Positions 10,034-21,646 of a DNA stretch of 64,000 nt are shown here, piece by piece. The notes beneath the pieces are model-generated. The model saw only the letters and a list, made by a program, of their open reading frames with translations. It was not told the DNA's origin and searched no databases. Numbering within the stretch: the first letter of the stretch is position 1; every line of letters starts with the position of its first letter. The stretch is from Ilyonectria destructans (taxonomy: Eukaryota; Ascomycota; Sordariomycetes; Hypocreales; Nectriaceae): assembly GCA_020740775.1 (NCBI GenBank), contig JAHEWK010000008.1, positions 1,984,001-2,048,000 of the forward strand, in the 5' to 3' direction. The position numbers and the translations under genes are program-made.

Positions 10034-11523
10034 AATGGCTTTTAGATTTGCAGGAGACGCGGCAGTTTTGTATTATACTCTAGACTCTTTAATCCAAGTT
10101 TCGTTCTCTATAATTAAGCAATGAGACCCTTAAAGCCCGCCTTCGTTCGCTATGCTTAATGCGCTGCTCTAGTTAATATGCTGACGAAAATTCATTCGAT
10201 CAGTATTATTAGTTTAAACGTCGAGAAGAGTATCCTCGAACTGCATCCGCGAATGCAGAGTCTATAATTTAGCCTCTGGGCGCCTTTGCGACAAGACTCA
10301 AAATGGACACGGAGCCATCTAAATTGTGACACAAAAGAACAAGGCAGACCTTCACCACGTAGCCTTTTCTTCTGCCATACGATGAATCCTTTCTCAACAC
10401 CAAGCCCATGGCCTGCTTCGTCAGTATCGCATGAAGTAATGGAGTGCTAATGAACTTATGCCGGATATGAACGAGGACCTATCGTAGTTCCTGTAATAAA
10501 TGATGCCTTAATCCAAGGCGTGTTCTATTGATTCATAGAATACCTCTAAGCCGCATTATCGTGGCATGCTTGTCCGTCGTTATCTCCAGTTTGCCCCTGA
10601 TCCAGAGTCCTGGGAATGTCAACGCGACGCCACCCATATCAGCACAAATCACCATCCCAGAGCCACCACTTGGCAGCGTACATTGGCACACTGTAGCGGA
10701 CTTCGGCATCCATCCCCATTTGCCACTAGGACACGCCTCTGCGTCAGTCGAGCGTAGGCTTTGACTAATACTAAGCGTCACTCCTCTGCCACTAGCTCCA
10801 TGGCATTGAGCACGGTTCCCCGGCACATAACAACTAGGTAACTTACAGTTGTAGGTGCGTCTTCTGCGCTCGCGAACCCTGGTCTCTCCGAGGCCAAAGC
10901 CAACAATGGAAGCAGCGATACTTCCCATGGTCCCCTTGGTGGCGTCGTCTGATCATGTACTAGTGCTGAGACTGTACATGCCCGCAGCCGCCCCAGAGCC
11001 CTCTGTTGTCGCGCCAGGTGAGCAGGCTGAGAGACTCAGGAGTCACTCCATTCCTCACTAATCGAGGATTAACTCCCCCGCATTTCTTCCCGTCAGCGAT
11101 GGTCCGCGTTGGGATTTTAGTTCGCTGCTAAGCCTTGGTCTATGTCGATCCCTACGATGCATCTTCCCCAAAAAATGGGACAAGACGTCAGACGGTCCCG
11201 ATCAAGGGGAAGTAAATTAATCTCTAGCTCATAAATCCGGTATCCGAAGGCTAGCGACCATCAGCGATTGACCTAAGATGATTTTCAGGTTGAGATGGAT
11301 GGTCATGGCTCGAGTCATGCCTGAAAAGCCCCCGACAAGTAGATAACGCTAGACTGGAAGCTAAATGGCCGACAGTTCTCTTGCGGGCGCCATGCAATTT
11401 AGATGGCGATTCCTCTCATGAGCCACTCCCATGCTCGGCCCATGGTCCCTTTTCCAATTTCTTCGTCTGAATTTAGTACTTTCTCTTTATGCAACCGAGA
11501 ATTCTGATGGGGACGCTGCAAAA
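10034..11523. other. Intergenic region, no firm gene
   Basis: 1.49 kb of moderate AT content. A minus-strand frame at 10533..10928 begins MGSIAASIVGFGLGETRV and contains a good donor (GTAAGT), so a tiny spliced gene is conceivable, but neither the spliced nor the unspliced product resembles anything known to me. Confidence 0.4.
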
Positions 11524-13036
11524 ATGGTGTCTAGCAATACGGTAATGGTGAGCGCTGGGCTCCATCCTCCGATTCACCCCCTTACTAACTGCGATGGTGC
11601 TCCAGGGCTTGGAATGGACCTTCATCTTCCTTTCATATGTCTTGGTCAGCGCCCGCGTTTATGTACGTGTCTGGATGAGGCGAGACAGGCTATACTGGTC
11701 TGATTACTGGTTGATGGCTGCTCTGGCATCAGCTCAGGGACTGGTAATATGCGACACCTTAACGTATCAAATGAATGCGATGGACGATTTTACTATTACT
11801 AGCGTTTCGCTTGAAAAGGTATGTCGAGAACTAGACCCCAATATGTTGCGTGCATTTGCGTGGTTACCCCGACATATCGCAATATCACAATTGTAGGCCA
11901 ACCACAGCAAGAAAGCGGGAACATATTATGACCTCGAGCATTTCAAAACGCGTTCTAACGAAGTTCATATTGTCAACTATAGATTAGATTCGCTACTGGG
12001 TACTTATTCGACGTTGGCATATACTTGGCGAAGTTCAGCATTATCGCTTTCTACTACAACCTCGTACCACTAACAAATCCACATATGCGGATAGCGCTTT
12101 ACGTTCTTACTGCAATTACTGGTATTTGTGCACTTGCTACATTCATGAATATCACATTTTGGTGCGGACCAAACCCAAGTGTCAATTGGTGAGACTTCTT
12201 AGCCCTTCTCCTGCGTGGGTTGAATGCTGGTGTCGTCCGGCATCAACAACTTGATGCAAAGAACATTATTAATACCATTGGGTGAATATTTATAGGTCAA
12301 GCGGCAATGATGCATGCTCTGTTTTTAAATCCATGGTAGTTATGAGAGTTCACTGGTCAATGAACTTCATCACTGAAGTCCTAAGTACATACATCCCCAA
12401 CCCGCAATTCTGATATCACAAAATACAATGGCTAATCCGAAATGTTTTCGCAATTTAGATCTGATCTACCCTTTCCCTTTGATCCGGGGCGTCAAACTTC
12501 GTTCGCGACGGGAGAGAATAAGCCTTGGCGTTATTTTCGCTATGGGATTTATTACCATCGCTGTGAGCATTGGAAGATTCGTTATGATGCTTCATGTGGA
12601 CAACGACATCACGATCTGTAAGTTCATATTACTCCTCAATATTTCTGGTATGTCGCCTAACATATTTGGCCTCAAAGATATATGGGCTACGGCAGAAATG
12701 TGCATCGCAATAATGATTGTCGCCCTTACTGCACTCCGGCCCCTGCTTCGGAAGATTGCATACATGCTCTCTTCGAATATGACCAGCAGCGACACCAAGT
12801 CGGGCCACAGAATTTACTCACTAGAGCATCAAAGCCGGACCAAGGTCAGCTCAGCCCGTCCTGTGTCAGGATCTTACTGGCGAAATGGCGGCAAAACCTA
12901 CCAAAGCCGGGTGGTTGCAACACACCATGATCCGACAGGAAGCCAGGTTGAGCTAAATAATATTGGTAGCGGTAAGATAATAAAGACAGAGGAAGTTTTT
13001 GTGTCGAGTGAGGTAGACTTTAGTTCGAGGGGTTAA
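11524..13036 (+). CDS. Seven-TM rhodopsin-fold integral membrane protein (PTH11-like GPCR family, PF20684-type)
   Basis: Six exons: join(11524..11547, 11606..11818, 11983..12188, 12296..12384, 12459..12617, 12678..13036), 349 residues. All phases agree. Introns have GTGAGC, GTATGT, GTGAGA, GTACAT and GTAAGT donors; the first has a perfect TACTAAC branch. Family hallmarks are the VSARVYVRVWMRR loop after TM1, YWSDYWLMAALA, KIRFATGYLFDVGIYLAKFS, the paired extracellular cysteines (FWCGPNPSVNW and DACSVFKS) and IWATAEMCIAIMIVALTALR in the last helices. The tail after about residue 270 is hydrophilic and cytosolic. Such proteins are proposed fungal nutrient or host-surface receptors. The last intron (12618..12677) is 60 bp, so its retention would insert 20 residues without a stop. 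An in-frame ATG at 11431 would add 31 residues; the start is uncertain. Confidence 0.8.
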
Positions 13037-13369
13037 CGGTTGAGTTACTTTAGGAATCAGTACTGTTTGTCAAATCATTTCCCCAACAGCATGAATTTGT
13101 GTTAGCCATTTCCAATGTTAGCCCCTGTTAGTACCCAACCCTTTATTGACAGACAAGACGTCAAAAGAATTCGCGGATTATTTCAACTCCAGGGACTCTC
13201 AATCAATTGACATGCGAACTTAGTCTTTATTACTCAATATTACTGTCGTGTTTTGCAGTATCCCTAGGCCTTTGGAATATTTCGCTTATTGAAACCTCAG
13301 AAAGCACATGAAATACCCAATCATGACCAAAGAAACACAACACGGTGAATTGTCTATAAAAGTAGGTAT
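13037..13369. other. Convergent 3' intergenic region
   Basis: 333 bp of AT-rich sequence between the stop codons of the rhodopsin-fold gene and the sugar transporter gene. Nothing else is visible in it. Confidence 0.5.
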
Positions 13370-15344
13370 TTAATGGTTCTCGTCTAAATCCTTCTTCTCA
13401 TCGAGTTGGACGCTGATATCTCGAGACTTTTCAACGTCGTTCGGAGCCGGCTTTGCGTTGAAGACTGCACGAAATTGTTAGCATAGATTCCCTTGCCATC
13501 CGAGAAATGGACTGTGATGTCTTACGAATTTCCATTTCTTCGAGGGATCTTCCCTTCGTCTCCTTGATAACCAAGAAAGAATACACCACAAGCGCAAAGT
13601 TGAAGATGGAAAACATGAGGAATGTCTTCCAGCCCAGATTCTCGATCGCGTGGGGAGTGATTTGAGAAAAGGCGAAGTTCCACAGCCACTGGGTCGCAGT
13701 TCCAACAGCGATACCACCCTCTCGAATACGCGTGGGGAAGATCTCACTCATGTAGAGCTGTAAGATTAACTGTTAGTACTTCAGATTATCGCCAAATCTG
13801 GGTGTCAAGACTTACCCAAGGAACAGGACCCCATGAGATATTGTATGTCACTGTGGTGAATTAGCAATCTTGATCTAGATCGCAGTACTCGAGTCTGATT
13901 GGTTTTTTGACTTACTAGCTTCCAGATAAATCATGGTAAGAGACGCGACAGAGGCAGATGAGATGCCTGTGCTCGTTGGATCAGGTGGGTGGGTGGCGGT
14001 GATGACAGCCACGATAAGCATATAAACTCCCATCATGAAGGATCCTCCGATAAGGGAGCCTCGTCGGCCGATCTTTTCAACAAGGAACATTAAGAAGAAG
14101 AAGCAGGAAACGACCTTTACCAGGCCAAAGAAGCCGCTGAAAAGGAAAGCATTCTCGCCGGCTCCGACAGCATTGAAGATCTGGGGCGAGACTGTAATAT
14201 GTTAGTATATCTCTTGTCCCATCAATACTATTCGTTATGTCTTACAGTAAGCAAGAGATGTGTTTCCGGTAAGTTGGACACCTATTACCACCCATTAGTT
14301 CTGCGTCATCACATTTGGAAATCTCAAGACTGTTGAATCTTACCGATCTGGAGAGTAATAACGAGTAACATTCGCCATCTGTTGGCTGGAAGAAGGAATT
14401 CCTTCCAAGTCACGCCCTCCGTTGCGCGCTCCTCGTCAGCAATTCCGGCCAAGATCTCATCCATCCTAGAGTCCGAGATGTTAGTTATTTAAACTCATAG
14501 TAGGGGGTAATTTGCTCAGTAGCGTACTCTGCCTGGACCTCAGGGGTCAATTCTCCTCCACGAACCCACACCAAGGACTCAAGAGCCTCATCGTTTCGTC
14601 CCACCTTAGCGAGCCATCGAGTGCTCTCCTTTGTGAGAAGCATTCCCAAGCCCAAAAAGCCACCGGGAATAAGCTGCAGGCCAACGGGGATGCGCCACTG
14701 GAGGGTTGTTGGCTCCATATGCTTCGCAACTGCATAGTCGATCCAATAACTCGTGAACACGCCAAGGGTGAAGAAGAATTGGAACATGCTTCCAAGCCGA
14801 CCTCGGATCTCCTTGGGTGCCATTTCACTACTATACATGGGAATGATGACCGTCGCGATTCCGACACCAAGTCCAGAGATTGTGCGGCCGGCGTACCATG
14901 TTCCAACGCTGTTGTTCGGGAAGAAGAGCTGAAGGATAGCGCCGATGTTGAAGATGAAAGAAGCGAGGATGATGGACCAGCGACGTCCGTATTTCGCGGT
15001 AAACGGCCAAACGAAGAAACAGGCGAAGAAGGCTAAAAGTCAAGGTTGGATTAGAAACACGTTAGAAAGACATCAGATGGATGATGCGTACCTCCGGCTT
15101 GCAGAAGACTGGCAGAGTTGGAGCTGACGGTCGCTTTGGTTGCGGCAGTCATGCCCATGTCCTTTTGAAAACTTTCAAGGGACAGGACACCTCCCACAAT
15201 GCCTGTGTCGTAGGCAAAGAGGAAAGAGCCAATGCAGCTCAATGCCACGAGGTATGACGCTCGAAACGTTCCAAGCCGCGACATGTTTGCGGTCGTGTAG
15301 CTCGTCTCGTCCGTCGTGGATGTCGATGCAGTGATGATGAACAA
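13370..15344 (-). CDS. MFS sugar transporter (Sugar_tr, 12 TM)
   Basis: Eight exons: complement(join(13370..13464, 13526..13757, 13816..13850, 13916..14191, 14246..14281, 14344..14465, 14528..15032, 15092..15344)), 517 residues. Introns are 54 to 65 bp and include very short exons of 36 and 35 bp; all phases agree. The protein shows classic sugar-porter motifs: FAYDTGIVGGVLS after TM1, the EMAPKEIRGRLGSMFQ loop, ESTRWLAKVGR after TM6, VEKIGRRGSL after TM8, and FPTRIREGG and KETKGRSLEEM at the end. It should be a plasma-membrane proton/sugar symporter; the sugar is unknown. It is divergent from the double-zinc-cluster regulator at 16523 and close to the sulfatase and GH3 genes, which suggests uptake of the sugar they release. 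A start at 15284 (MSRLGTF) is an alternative. Confidence 0.9.
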
Positions 15345-15813
15345 CCAGTTCCACCGAGAATGCCTTGGCTGTAGAATTATATACTGAAACCGGTTGGGAG
15401 GATTCTTTTATAAGGGGCCCCGCTTGGTTGATGGTTCAATCCTGGCCACAGTGCCACCAGAGATTGAACCGGTGGTGCCAGGAGGCTGGCTCGGAGCTAG
15501 GGTACGATCACGACCGGAGCTCGGTCAGCAGAGTTTCCTGTTAGCAGACATGGAAAGGGATGCGATGCTACCGGCTCCAGTTTTCGCAGCAGGGTCGTCA
15601 GAGGAGAATCCGGACATGGGAGGGTGGCCTTGTGGGGAGTTCGATTGGGCGAACGAACTCCCCGAGCACTAGAGCCAGGCCCCGCATTTGCAGGGATGGG
15701 CGCCGGAGAAGATTATTTTTCAGCGGACCAAGGCCTGTGGAATGTCGAGTCAGCACGTCCACAGCGGAAATGGCCTGGGCCAACTCGGAGTGTCGGGGGT
15801 CGGCCGAGAAAAG

Positions 15814-15824
15814 CGGGACCTCCG
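15814..15824. promoter_or_regulatory. CGG-N5-CCG inverted half-site pair
   Basis: CGGGACCTCCG fits the inverted CGG pair bound by dimeric Zn2Cys6 proteins. It contains CCTCCG, the same core found in the sulfatase and GH3 promoters. Role is inferred. Confidence 0.35.
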
Positions 15825-15870
15825 GAGAGGTCGGTCGGCCCAAGATTTCATTGGCCGGAGGTGCATAATG

Positions 15871-15881
15871 CGGAGACCCCG
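15871..15881. promoter_or_regulatory. CGG-N5-CCG inverted half-site pair
   Basis: CGGAGACCCCG, a second inverted CGG pair with the same 5-bp spacing, 47 bp from the first. It lies in the shared promoter of the transporter and the regulator. Role is inferred. Confidence 0.35.
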
Positions 15882-16522
15882 CACGCCATCGGGCCCTGGC
15901 CTGACGACATGTGGATGCGCTAGACAACGCCCAAGATCATGATGCTTCATTGGGTGCTGCGCTGCGTTATGAGGCGCTCGTCCGTTTCCAAATGGCGTGC
16001 TCCGCATCTTCAATGACTTCATGGCAAAACCGTCGGAATCTGCGCCAGGAAGGGGGAGGGGCGGCCACGCGGAGGTGTCGCCAGTGCGAGCTGTGTGATT
16101 TTGCCTCATACAAACCGGCCATCTGCTGCACACTGATAGACGCCAATTGACGGCTGGTTGTCTGTGAAGAAGACATTACGTGTGTGTAAACCAAGCTGAA
16201 CCGGGATGCCGGCGGTGGCTGCATCAGCGTCCATTTACCGGCCCTCGTGACAGTGTCACCTAGACTCCGCTTTCCGCGACCGCTTCTTGCGGAGGGACGA
16301 GGCCGTTCAAATTCAATCCATATCCCTGTTAGCTAACCAGAGAGTCGCGGCAACGCATTGGGTGGGATCTGGATCGCCCAAAGGGGTTTCCCCAGGTTCA
16401 ACTGCGACCCCCGCCCCATCTCCTCAAGAACCGAGCAAACCTGCCGCGAAAACAAACCCCGACCGAGCATCGTCCCGACTGCTCAGTCGCTAATCAATCG
16501 GCAAAAAGTCTATGGGGCCACA

Positions 16523-18846
16523 ATGAAAGCTGCATGCGTTCAGTGTCGGGTCCGCAAGGTACGCAATCCCACCCGCCCACCACGTGGTGGTGACGGTACC
16601 CCGATGCCCGGAAGTCGGCCGGTACTAACTCCCCGGAGGTCCGATGTGACGGGACCGTTCCTCGGTGTCGGACCTGCCAGCGCCTGCAATTCCAGTGTTC
16701 GTTTGAGCAAGATGGATCGCAGCCTGTAAGTCAGTATGCGCCTCGGTTGCCGCCCAAATGTCGCGGGACCAAGGCCTGCCTCGAGTGCAGGTCGATGAAG
16801 GTTCGCTGCTCTGGCGACACTCCGCGATGTTCCAACTGCCAACGTCGAAACCGCGACTGCCACTACTCCACCCCTAAAAACAGCCCTCCTAAGACGGCAG
16901 CGACAACATCATCATCTCAAGATGGCCCTGCAGCTTCCGACGCCGCTGAAAACTCACCAGGTCAGCACCAGAGCGCAACGTCCGAGTCACAACACGATAG
17001 CCCAAGCAACCACGATGATCCCAACTCCACAACAGCCCCCTCAGCATTAAGCTCTTCTCCCTCAGAAGAGGTGACCGCCTTCCTGGTTAACCAGTACTTC
17101 GATCGCTTGTACCCCCTGGCATCTTATTGCTTCCTCCACAAGGCAACTGTCATCCAAAGATGTCGCGAAAAGACCATCGACAGGGCACTCAAGTTGGCCA
17201 TATGTGCCATCACGGCCATGTACTTTCCGAAAAATAATGACGCCCCCGACTCTTGGGCACAAGAAGCAGAACGAATCATCCTAGACCGACTGGAATGTCC
17301 ATCCATCTTCCAACTACAAGCCTCGCTCCTCCTCATACGCTACCGAGCCGGTGTTGGGCAGTTCCCTCGCGCCTTCATCATGGCCGGACTCTCAGCGCGA
17401 TGGGCATTAGCTCTACGTCTAAACTACGAGCACTCACGCCTAGGACCCATCGCCCAGGAGGTCAGGCGGCGGACATTCTGGTCACTCTACCTACTCGAAG
17501 ACAGCTTCTGCGTCGGACTGAAAGAGTTTGAACTATTCGATCCCGATACCATACATCTCCAACTGCCCTGCGAAGATGTCGACTTCCATCAAGAACGGCC
17601 TATGAGTACTGGGTATCTGCAGCCGGGAAAGGGACTTGAACCGGAGGTGTTGGGATCTCGCGCTGCATTCGTAAGACTCGCATTTATCCGCCGCGGAATC
17701 ATGCGGTATGTTGCCATCATGCTTCCTATTTATCAGTAGTTTATTGACACCTAGTTCCCAAGACTCAATCGACGGGTGTTCTTAAAAGAAGTTAACCTTT
17801 CAGAGCTGTTTATTTCTATGGAGAAGTTCCAGAACGATCTCTTACGCCTACGGACCAGGTTGGCGCCCGCCGATCAATACCCACCCACAAATCCAGAAGA
17901 ACTACATCGTCCACCTCAATACGCCATCACGGTAGGTTTGTCATCGCAACGCAAGAGCTATATCTAACCGTCTTTAGCACATGAGCTGGCACCAATGCCA
18001 CTGCGATCTCTACCGAATCTTCCTCACTGGATATCCCGAGTCCACCCCGCACGCTGCAGTTGAAGGGATGGCAGCCCCAGACAGGGCGCTCATGAAGGAC
18101 AAGTGCCTGGGACACGCAGAGCAGATTGTCAAGGTGTTGTCAGACTTCGTGCAGCACAAAGACGAGCGAGACATGCTCGAATTTGACGCTGCCGTCTGTG
18201 CCTATCATGGCGCTCGTCTGATCTTATTCGGAACTTACACAGGAAGGGATAATACAGGTCTACCCATGCAAATGGCCATCAACAAAGCTCAACTCTGCTT
18301 GGATGTCATTACCCGATATTTTGACTTCTCAGCACAATTAAAAGCCATGGTAGGTCCCTCGAAAACTATCGTTCACGGCTAGATACTAATAGTATGCAGC
18401 GTCAGGAACTTGAACGGGTCATCCAACAACATAAATCATGGCTGGAGTCGGCAGACCACCGAGCCGTCTTCGCGGCCGATCCGAATCCTCGACCGCCTCC
18501 AAAACTGTCCAAAGACGCACACATTCGCCAGCGACTCGCAATCCACAGTCTCCTCCGACAGTCCGATTTCGTGGACGACAGCCGCGACGCAGCGCCCGAG
18601 CCGCCCGCCGAGCCGGCTTTGAGCTGGACAGCATCTACTGAGGAAGACCAGGTGCAAGAACCACAAGCAGAATGGGGCGCCAGAGAACCAGGATTCCCCG
18701 TAGCAGACCCCATCACGGATCCCTATCTTCTTTTCGGACTGCCGTACGGTGGTTCGACCTTTGACATTAATGCGTGGACTTGTAACCCAGGTTCTCAAGA
18801 GATGAGCGGTTACCTCGGCGCATTTGATGAACAGTACATGTACTAG
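16523..18846 (+). CDS. Transcription factor with two tandem Zn(II)2Cys6 clusters and fungal_trans domain
   Basis: Five exons: join(16523..16558, 16639..17705, 17763..17931, 17978..18349, 18400..18846), 696 residues. Two complete binuclear clusters lie in tandem: C5, C8, C15, C22, C25, C32, and then C59, C62, C69, C76, C79, C86, both with spacing x2-x6-x6-x2-x6 and a 26-residue linker. The 80-bp first intron (TACTAAC branch) splits the first cluster after CVQCRVRK, whereas the second is uninterrupted. A Ser/Gln-rich stretch (90 to 150) leads into a fungal_trans-type middle domain (RWALALRLNYEH, VRRRTFWSLYLLEDS). MSWHQCHCDLYRIF is shared almost exactly with the factor at 27386, so the two are paralogues. 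Most fungal regulators carry one cluster, so this protein may contact four half-sites as a dimer. It probably regulates the adjacent transporter, sulfatase and GH3 genes (inference from position). Confidence 0.85.
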
Positions 18847-19376
18847 CGAAAATGAGATTCCCCGTCCTGTATTATCTAGCGTTTTAGTTGTTACGATTAT
18901 GAGAGCTAGTCAACGCGTGTTATGTCGCTAATACACATAAAAAGCAACTCCTTTCCCGCCCCGCAAGCCCTATTTCCGGAAACGCAAGCTCATGAGGCGT
19001 CAATTCGTCCACATGATGACCTTCAATTAGTGGCGTATGGTGCTGCAGCCGCATCCTCCTCATGGGCCAATGGGTGGTGTTGCCGCCCGAAATCCGTCCT
19101 CCGAGCCGATGCCGCCAAGTGGAGACCGGCCTCCGGACCTGCGTCCGGGATGCCAACTACCTTTGGACCCTGAAAGCACTCAAGCTCGGGAATCGGTGCC
19201 AGGCATGAGCTGTTTTCCATGGGCATGATGGAACATGTCATGTCGTAGTCCCCCGCCTCTCTGCCTCCCTGATGTGAACTTTTTCTGTCGCTCGTGTTTT
19301 TTCCTCTATTGACTCTCCTCGACAGCTTTCCTCGGCGCGAATCTGCTCTAACTCTTCCTCCCCAGTCGAACAAACA
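18847..19376. promoter_or_regulatory. Sulfatase promoter region
   Basis: 530 bp between the regulator stop and the sulfatase start, rich in CCG/CGG triplets and with a pyrimidine-rich stretch just before the ATG. It carries the 10-mer at 19127..19136 that recurs before the GH3 gene. Confidence 0.45.
19127..19136. promoter_or_regulatory. Shared 10-mer CGGCCTCCGG (sulfatase promoter copy)
   Basis: CGGCCTCCGG ends 240 bp before the sulfatase ATG. The identical 10-mer ends 277 bp before the GH3 ATG. It is a CGG-N3-CCG inverted pair and may be the site of the neighbouring double-zinc-cluster factor. Confidence 0.4.
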
Positions 19377-21028
19377 ATGGCAGCGGCAGAATCGAAGACT
19401 GGCAGCGGCGATGGCCGGCCAAACGTCATCTTCATCATGGCTGATGACCATGCGTCCAAGTCCATCAGCGCCTACGGCGCGGGAATTAACAACACTCCCA
19501 ACATTGACCGTCTTGCAAAAGAGGGCATGTTGTTCAATCATTGCTACGTCACAAACAGCATTTGCACGCCTAGCCGAGCTGCTATTCTCTGCGGAACGTA
19601 CAACCATGTCAATGGCGTCATGACGCTAGACGACCATGTAAGTCTTGGCGAGCGTCCCGAGAGGCGGCGGAGTTGCATACGATGACGTGCTAACGATTGA
19701 GCCGCTAGATCAACAGTCATCTTCCCAATGTTGCGAAACATCTTCGAACGGGCGGCTACCAAACTGGTACGGTTGGAAAGTGGCACATGGGCGAAGAAGC
19801 GCAGAACCAGCCCACAGGCTTTGACTACTGGTCTGTCCTGCCCGGGCAAGGCGAGTACTGGGATCCCGAATTCATCGAGTCCGACGGAAACCACATCAAC
19901 CCTGGCTATGTCACGGATATCATTACCGACAAGTCACTCGACTTTATTAAGTCGCGGGACAAGAGCCGACCCTTCTTCCTTATGTGTCACCACAAGGCGC
20001 CCCATCGCTCGTGGGAATGCGACGACAAGCATAAGGACCTGTACAAGGACCCTGTCCGACTTCCGGATACCTTCACCGACGACTATAAGAATCGTGCCCG
20101 AGCGGCCAAGATCGCCAAGATGCGTGTGGCCGAGGACCTGACCTACCAAGACCTGGGACTCGTCCAGCCTGACGGCGGAAGACGAGTTGGCGAGCGCGTC
20201 CAGCAGGAGAAGGGAGCAAGTGAGCGAAAGATCCCTGCCCCGACTGAGGAGGCCGAGTTGAAAGCTCTGAAACTCATCGACAAGGAGGATGGCACTGTCT
20301 TCACGTTCCAGACCCCGGGTGAGCTAGCCGAGTTCAAGTTCCAGCGCTACATGCAGCGGTATTTGCGGACGATTCAGTCAATCGACGACAGCGTCGGGCA
20401 GCTCCTAAACTACCTCGACACCGACGAGCCGGAGCTGGCAGCCAACACCATCGTCATCTACACCTCTGATCAGGGATTCTTTCTCGGAGAGCACGGCTGG
20501 TTTGACAAGCGTTTTATGTACGAGGAATCTTTCCAAATGCCCTTCCTAATCCGTTACCCGAACGAGATCAAGGCAGGGTCTGTCTGCAACGATATCATCT
20601 GTAACGTCGATTTCGCAACCACTTGGCTCGACTACGCGAAGCTCCATGTGCCTTCTTACATGCAGGGCAAGTCTTTCCGGGCTTTGCTCCAGGGTAAGAC
20701 GCCGGAGGATTGGCCCCAGGCGGCGTACCATAGATATTGGATGCACAACGACATCATCCACAACGCATACGCCCACTACGGCATCCGTGACCAACGGTAC
20801 AAGCTCATCTACTGGTACAACGAGGCTCTCGGAATCAAGGGTGCTCGGCCAGGTGATGAGGAGTTCAAGGAGTGGGAGCTGTTTGACTGTCACAAGGACC
20901 CCTTGGAGCTATTTAATGTGTATAACGAGGAGGAGTATAAGAGCGTGGTCAAGGATATGACGGCTTTGCTGGAGAAAAAGATGGTGGACATAGGAGATGA
21001 GCCTGTACACCCTAGGGCAACTGCGTAG
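19377..21028 (+). CDS. Cys-type sulfatase (arylsulfatase family), apparently cytosolic
   Basis: Two exons: join(19377..19637, 19709..21028), 526 residues; the 71-bp intron starts GTAAGT and ends GCTAG. The active-site signature CTPSR is at Cys63 to Arg67; Cys63 would be the residue converted to formylglycine. Metal ligands are visible at Asp23-Asp24 (FIMADDH) and in [17 protein letters not shown], and GTVGKWHMG supplies the conserved Lys and His. The family hydrolyses sulfate esters of carbohydrates or aryl compounds. There is no signal peptide: the protein starts [12 protein letters not shown] and goes straight into the first beta strand, so it is probably intracellular. The layout resembles bacterial carbohydrate sulfatases as much as fungal choline sulfatase. 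Neighbours (sugar transporter, GH3) suggest it desulfates imported saccharides. Exact substrate unknown. Confidence 0.88.
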
Positions 21029-21423
21029 ATCATGAGGCAGAACTGTTTTTCACCGTCATAATGATAGGAATAGAGAAGAATAGAATTGATATGATAAGAT
21101 GTCGATATCCATCAGTTCCGCCCAAGCGGTACCTTTCCGGCGTCGCAACGGTCTCGCGGGCCCGGTCTCGACTTACACCGCGAGTTCCGGGAAATGACTT
21201 CCTAATTGACTTATCCTAAATTAAGCCTCATGACGATGATGGCCTAGATTTTTACCCGATTTATCAGTAATATATCCGTCAATCCGTCCCTAATAGTCAT
21301 CATCCCACTTTGTAAGCCGACTTTCCTTCAAGGGCAGAACTCATGACACACCCAGTCGACCAGCAGATGACGACATCAACAACAGCCAATCGCACAAACC
21401 ACCGACCGAGATGCGAATCCCCT

Positions 21424-21433
21424 CGGCCTCCGG
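21424..21433. promoter_or_regulatory. Shared 10-mer CGGCCTCCGG (GH3 promoter copy)
   Basis: Identical to the 10-mer before the sulfatase gene and at a similar distance from the start codon. A further CGG pair lies 41 bp downstream. Confidence 0.4.
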
Positions 21434-21474
21434 TCATTTCACTCCTCGGTAGACCCCAGGTTTACGGGCTACCG

Positions 21475-21484
21475 AAGACCGGGG
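21475..21484. promoter_or_regulatory. CGG-N4-CCG inverted half-site pair
   Basis: CGGGCTACCG, an inverted CGG pair within 230 bp of the GH3 start. Zn2Cys6 binding is inferred from the pattern only. Confidence 0.3.
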
Positions 21485-21638
21485 GTGGCGAGTCCCGATG
21501 CGCAGGGACGCTGCCGGCTCCACCCCGCAATTTAACGTCGCATGCCGTCATGATCCATGGCAATGACCTCAAGTAGTCAACGAACTAGTTCGTTACACTA
21601 TGTTAGAAGTCTATAAGTTGTAGTTGGCGGCGCCCCAG

Positions 21639-21646
21639 TATTTAAA
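21639..21646 (+). promoter_or_regulatory. TATA-like box for GH3 gene
   Basis: TATTTAAA lies 65 to 72 bp before the ATG at 21711. Confidence 0.4.

Larger units (their letters stand above)
15345..16522. promoter_or_regulatory. Bidirectional promoter between sugar transporter and double-zinc-cluster regulator
   Basis: 1.18 kb, GC-rich and full of CGG/CCG triplets, the half-sites read by Zn2Cys6 factors. Two are arranged as CGG-N5-CCG (15814..15824 and 15871..15881). ORFs here overlap in several frames and look like composition artefacts. Confidence 0.5.

Noticed and set aside
10533..10928. 131-codon minus-strand ORF, possibly spliced
   Set aside because: A donor is present but no version of the product resembles a known protein and no second signal supports it.
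15420..15470. Possible tRNA B-box (GGTTCAATCC)
   Set aside because: No A-box or cloverleaf could be formed around it.
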